IMG/VR virus record: IMGVR_UViG_3300034407_003836
Location: 1-61,950 of that record
Length of the DNA stretch: 61,950 bases
Strand: one strand, 5' to 3'
Source of the DNA: a virus
Part shown: piece after piece, positions 60,401 through 61,950 of the stretch
How the letters are laid out: each line of letters begins with the position of its first letter
Numbering within the stretch: the first letter of the stretch is position 1
Program-made: the position numbers and the translations under genes
The notes under the pieces: generated by a model
Seen by the model: the letters and a program-made list of their open reading frames with translations, nothing else
Database searches by the model: none
Told to the model about the DNA's origin: nothing

Positions 60401-61950
60401 CTATATGCTATGGAGGTTGCTCTTAGAAAAACTGATCAATTCAATATGTACTCAAACCCAATAGCCTTTGGACCCCCTACCGCCACGGGCTCCGCTTTCA
60501 ATAGTGGCGATGAGATCCTAGCAACCCAAGGGCAAGCCACTCATACGTTTGATGATGATATGGCGCAAGTCGTCACGGGTGATTGGGGAATGGTTAGATA
60601 CGGATACCAGACTACGGCTAAGAATTTGCTAAACGCATCGCTAACAGGCAGTATGCCATCGGGAAGCGGCTGGCCTTTGCTGCATGGTAATCATGCACCT
60701 TACACGCCTCCTTACTGGTATGGTGAGTCATTTGCAAGAATATATTATTCTCCTACAGCTTCGGGCATGGTGACAATAAATGAGATCCTAGAAGAAGCAC
60801 AATATGAGTATGGTAATGCAAATGACTATCTCTTTGATTTCAGATATAACGACCTGAATAAAACAGATGTCAGTGCTTCATTTGGGTCAGCTAATCTTAA
60901 CTTACCCATGAATATTGTAACAGAAGGCGCTGGTGGCTTAGGATTACCGCCATATATGTGGAACCGAGCCTGGCAAAATAAGATGGAGATAAAGGCTTCG
61001 CTAACAATTAATAATAGACACCCAGGTAACATACAGCCAAACAATGCATGGGTCATTATGCCTAAGTGGGAATGTCCCATATTGGATTTCCCAGTTAGAG
61101 CCGAACCATGGGCTTCAACTAGTGGCTCTTATAACTTTACAGCTTCTTTTGCTAAGGTTGGTCTTGGCGACCGTGGGTTATTACCTTTCACAAGTCCAGC
61201 TAACGGCAGAGAAGTGTGCCCACAACAAGGTATGTGGCACCAATACGGGGTAGTGCCAGATGCAGGAGAAGGTGTGCAAATGGTGCTCAGAGATATATCG
61301 TCAGGAGATAAAGAGAAGAGAATGAAAGCTCAGATAATTTATCCTGGCACCCAAGGACAACCAAATGTTATTGGTGCAGCGGAAGAAAAGATGTTACCTA
61401 AAATACCAAATTCGCTGATGGATATAACAGCGTTTGGGGATAGAAAGAGGAAAGTAAGGTCGCTGGCTAAATTGGTAGGCTTTCCATCCGAAGTGGTTAA
61501 TAAGCCAGTTGATTTAGGTCGAATAGCTAATAAGAAAACAGTTCATGAAGCTATAATAGCACTGCCATATTATGAGGATGCGGAAGCTAATATACAATTT
61601 ATTCCAATACCCTTGAAAGACGAGTCTAACCAGGTGGTAAGTGAGTTTGGAAAGCAAACAGCCAAGCTCAGGAAATCATTATCAAAATACATATTGCCAC
61701 CAGTTATAGAACAAAGAATGTCTTACTTGGTGCCAGAATCATACCCATTATCTTCTGATGGGGAAGATCTTAGATTAAGACCAGATAGTGCTGTTTACAG
61801 CAATGAGGACCCACCACTAGCAATGTATTTGTTTGAGTTTACTACGGAACTAAGTAAACAGGACTTAGCAGACTGGTGGCAGGGAATAATGCCAGAACCA
61901 AGCACTAAGTTTAACAATACAACCATGAACATATCTACAATTGATCATGC
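51467..61950 (+). CDS. Giant virion protein with LamG-like domains (partial, runs off the window)
   Basis: At least 3494 codons, open in this frame at every point sampled from ATG 51467 to the last base, with no stop in the window. N-terminus SIKKLFDAKKAGTLGGATRSTLKKLG. LamG/concanavalin-like features: SGSWDHYAFVFSNSDDSTSIDLYENG and LDEFRFWKEPRTAEEI (about residues 245-500), with a second one (about 800-1020: NAFTLQADILFP...FWNTF). Two copies of a 147-residue domain are present (see repeats). The region beyond residue 1500 is long, beta-rich and Thr/Ser-rich. Probably a baseplate/tail adhesin or tape-like structural protein; sugar binding is inferred from the LamG pattern. Confidence 0.8.
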   Translation, partial: MSIKKLFDAKKAGTLGGATRSTLKKLGDNVESPEQIEAALSKARAFSPKIDFSDPANFVKYGSAYRYYYDTFGYIKDYYPYDGSSREKLEFYNGLSPFEQYIFNNEYPKTTGYVTIGAIYGTDGASKQGYTTPTTAEYIQFKGGPHSGTFFATGSGLSNNLEFGGISGSTVEFFYNKTEFDSTISSPTEVILDIWNGVSSGSHDYGRLTIETDSGSADRFYVSYQSGSSGVFKASVPTAGGLTLGSGSWDHYAFVFSNSDDSTSIDLYENGTCKQSNILTGSSINLVTGSLIGRLGALRTAPGPIQASGYGTQATATDAIDMAGYQAAGDPAIKFNITIPVAAGGSNTTITIKFDISSGGSPVSAGADHITIGTAGSNDAANAALVIKAINGDTDSRITYGNGSGDGSSGIGVQGLTASAGSSSTKVTLTISKGGTSGNINSAVAHGAGTVNVVDVANFTGGAVIPAGDGKLSASLDEFRFWKEPRTAEEIGRNWYMGVNGGANTTINNSGLGIYYKFNEGITQVSTTDNVVLDYSSRLSNGAWTGYSTSGTRNTGSAIVSSSAAGFETADPIIYDTHPTYISSRDDLSSLGQQYDYTNNSSLYYTMPGWIIEQDERNGEELAKLTQIMGSYLDTLYAQVGGVLTVKDVSYPTGSVQESPNNDRLLSSLGFEAPDLFDSVGEIVRFLDKDDKRPLESSIHQIKNIIYKNIYNNLSYILKSKGTRKSFGNTLRCMGIDEKIVKISTYADNVEQTITSSYKAIPTEKKFVDFSGLRRYDDQAATIYQHYYADGYDGGSSGLISGNLDLGDNAFTLQADILFPLKPSPAEASYIEPTSPSSSLFGFHTPKITTTTSTDTAWASNTIDFGLQVYAVHATTDYSEITSPQGASRDAYFVVEDRFGNILLKTDTVREVYQNTRWVFALSARPKTYPFSQEVDGTDNDDQSYIIELYGTSFDLEDKRASFDSSKIVNFVTGSSTLASAKRIYAGAHRTDFSGSLLTRSDIRLNSCRFWNTFLTSSVVDQQAKDADAYGLVHPYRNVKTFQTSGSSVFIPAIESLALNWDFETVTGSDASGQFRVDDFSSGSNSTAYENNYQVEYAGTVQRHHSARGDFFKASDTPVRKEYFPSLRLQAPEELSSDDMITVIVEGSDDSVYGRAPRPIRHFFAVEKSMYDAISNDMLEMFASIDEFNNLIGEPVNKYRAEYKDLKKLREIFFRRVTGQRVDLDKYLDYYKWFDGALTNLVEQLFPASAPVAENTRNVVESHVLERNKYQHKYPTLEEYPFEPSGSIKGGYEQQYSWRFNHHPITMTGSVASAADAIDMDGYQAAADPSSRFTIQIPVAAGGSNTTITIKFDVSSGGSPSSYGANAITIATAGSDDASNAALVVKAINGTADSRITYGNAVSVGDGCAGIGVLGITAAEGSNNKKVTLTMTVAGTNGNITSAIAHGAGTVNLVDVNDFTGASDDIIKNDQGENCSWWANRAERNANPLNLGPNAVVGAATTLDRQNIFTSVRKKELDNQRNKFYKFGGAVEKSVAGGHNQSFNKIKANVLSFDQVSDQSTCTDEEVPAGSPLEKSRQKFRISIAGQTYKGDRMAPFSLYKALVPSEHNKQLTNTGLSGSHMTNIHEDSYYGSGFEVPMQGPFTSQHVGGLLARARTSQIEGAVNLRRENYRLTIASGTGSLARLDTEIGANSSGKGHYYRGITAKRPVNIANIAHQTASDGGGPGGSGGTIVGNFDKNYQVLQTSGRKINNLDFRDDPDAYNPSAFLSPYVGGLVETPVPSRRNTEYTLKARTTNKTIFVNRFSSPGSVETNTPAFLDFNSQEIAPNNALPFRNMLIRSVNEGHNTLSQGWGGHINTTQRSFLGLGYTIQDLNTGSFSTVVTSRHDVNRNAKPKPFLTQFDLSAFGQGQIESIGSGSIHNNNFITTPIPQADNMSWFMAYSGSDTQTYNHFFHSGGLMPESITVPSPPNLEGQSGINEGTPFSISAVAELTTIGIDARDALGSFDKFTLSGAAWVVYDYTGSSWLFSTDLSGASGPTGHESLLSAGAINNIHYVDISSVSNAKGVMTAMSSAISASGIGQVATDGTGDLNQTASITNLTIRSHNNPGVMEITSSAQAFSNIFILPDEQGGATFLSTENDLDKYTAAASAQSAMGASTDVEGVTATTGYLRSLPFDGLSDYRTNDASAIFTASNGQVQYRWGAGNNYNSWQQVRQSQLRSRESIVKSNQINVFEVAMSNGNQVETQVTLDDPFLFISAEPIKTILSVVDENSPEDGQLKFRDITVKHSYGNQRQGFINGDANVKHKYTGKGDKFLYDSLRDIRSISYSKNLAPEETGIGRIKSHEITQQIYPQARHQFLSESMLRNNYLYTRWQNDDDAINNRIENDLHVVSDLFQGDLPNPDTDDKVAGRIELIYKTHNRQVDRLVVGYTNSQNYTLEEHYQHPFDIVDGIVAKRTGSGGASTDGTASIWPLDSFLFSDSVYSGSIPVLSGVTVGSISASAQYGIHDAVRWDLNFFTNLGAGELMWFRAGAAARTGSQGYAPQGWYTRRNCQYINQMVHLDFDSLSSGVNYTQSVFGPSMGGALFMPPWTAGRDRRAVDGNNKGELIGSRGPFYNTYEDFADGVKLVGRGMGIIPEFRISEHIDHYEGTNNGDYFAANTASYSITGSAITNLNNSADDGFMKRFQNTDFIKYLSQFMVEDQDMNGLPTDLKLEAQAVQRLLPYDGFYPVIRTLQIATLFSQSYSPGLFPVAGGLGAADQTEISASGWQNILDYFYAPGIMYNSIKSGLAVDHPVFTVKEDRIPREKGTIGEVLSGSTDAQTFAEIVSDTKRAAGLRQSDHTIGPLTSGGGSRREITKFYKDIILPRRLGTAEEVQPTGSEEFLAHQIYFPDRIPFETIINPTDYLLQNKFNSNQTYDWFRNDTTSSFSYFANNKYVKGAGNFFGAIPDVFLENSRLTSIATDPNLVDPQAISVQSGTLYAMEVALRKTDQFNMYSNPIAFGPPTATGSAFNSGDEILATQGQATHTFDDDMAQVVTGDWGMVRYGYQTTAKNLLNASLTGSMPSGSGWPLLHGNHAPYTPPYWYGESFARIYYSPTASGMVTINEILEEAQYEYGNANDYLFDFRYNDLNKTDVSASFGSANLNLPMNIVTEGAGGLGLPPYMWNRAWQNKMEIKASLTINNRHPGNIQPNNAWVIMPKWECPILDFPVRAEPWASTSGSYNFTASFAKVGLGDRGLLPFTSPANGREVCPQQGMWHQYGVVPDAGEGVQMVLRDISSGDKEKRMKAQIIYPGTQGQPNVIGAAEEKMLPKIPNSLMDITAFGDRKRKVRSLAKLVGFPSEVVNKPVDLGRIANKKTVHEAIIALPYYEDAEANIQFIPIPLKDESNQVVSEFGKQTAKLRKSLSKYILPPVIEQRMSYLVPESYPLSSDGEDLRLRPDSAVYSNEDPPLAMYLFEFTTELSKQDLADWWQGIMPEPSTKFNNTTMNISTIDH
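52412..52850 (+). repeat. Duplicated domain in the giant virion protein, copy 1
   Basis: Encodes a roughly 146-residue domain (DAIDMAGYQAA..., IPVAAGGSNTTITIKFD, ITIGTAGSNDAANAALVIKA, SRITYGN, AHGAGTVNVVDVANFTGG). It is inserted within the first LamG-like domain, between its early strands and the LDEFRFW strand. Highly similar to 55406-55850. Confidence 0.85.
55406..55850 (+). repeat. Duplicated domain in the giant virion protein, copy 2
   Basis: Second copy of the domain at 52412-52850, with a short insertion (VSVGDGCAG). The protein identity is strongest in IPVAAGGSNTTITIKFD and GITAAEGS/AHGAGTVN regions. The unit looks like a mobile beta-domain cassette. Confidence 0.85.

Overview
The window looks like part of the genome of a large, AT-rich, tailed (myovirus-type) phage, most likely marine and distantly T4-like. 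Evidence: gp25- and gp6/baseplate-J-like wedge genes, a gp55-like late sigma factor, a PIN-PhoH ATPase, tail-fibre proteins with the repeat types common in marine phages, a lysis region, small tightly packed genes almost all on the + strand, and phage-encoded tRNAs and a tmRNA. The host is probably a Gram-negative proteobacterium (sigma70-type promoters, a tmRNA tag beginning AND, WavE-like LPS enzymes), but it cannot be named from the sequence.

Layout. 1-920: lysis-like region (two overlapping small ORFs, one with a membrane anchor, and a signal-bearing lytic transglycosylase). 1027-1509: small virion protein. 1590-3262: small unknown genes driven by two near-identical sigma70 promoters. 3263-4320: possible structured RNA, tRNA-Arg(TCT), a TilS-like lysidine synthetase, tRNA(CAT), tRNA-Thr(TGT), terminator. 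4377-10966: tail-fibre-type proteins. 10977-14307: two small proteins, a ligase-like/HxGH nucleotidyltransferase fusion and an acidic protein. 14425-14747: tmRNA with promoter and terminator. 14807-17631: PhoH, a zinc metalloprotease and a Cas4-like Fe-S nuclease. 17644-37210: a 19.5-kb glycan island. 37278-39041: small regulators including the gp55-like factor. 39042-61950: baseplate and tail proteins, ending in a giant ORF that runs off the window.

How the genes work together. The glycan island can be read as linked modules: sugar-phosphate supply (split transketolase, RpiB-type isomerase fused to a nucleotidyltransferase, PfkB kinase, KdsC-like phosphatase); deoxyamino-sugar supply (RmlB-type dehydratase, DegT-type aminotransferase, GNAT acetyltransferase, UDP-GlcNAc 2-epimerase); transfer (GT4, GT2, GT-D and WavE-like enzymes); and decoration (methyltransferase, sulfotransferase with its own APS kinase and DUF2061 protein). 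The product could be a sulfated, methylated glycan placed on the virion or on the infected cell surface; that is inference. The translation module (TilS with its probable tRNA substrate, tRNAs for AGA and ACA, and a tmRNA) would adapt the host ribosome to the phage's AT-rich codon use and rescue stalled ribosomes.

All calls come from reading the sequence and motif recognition; no database search or structure prediction was run.
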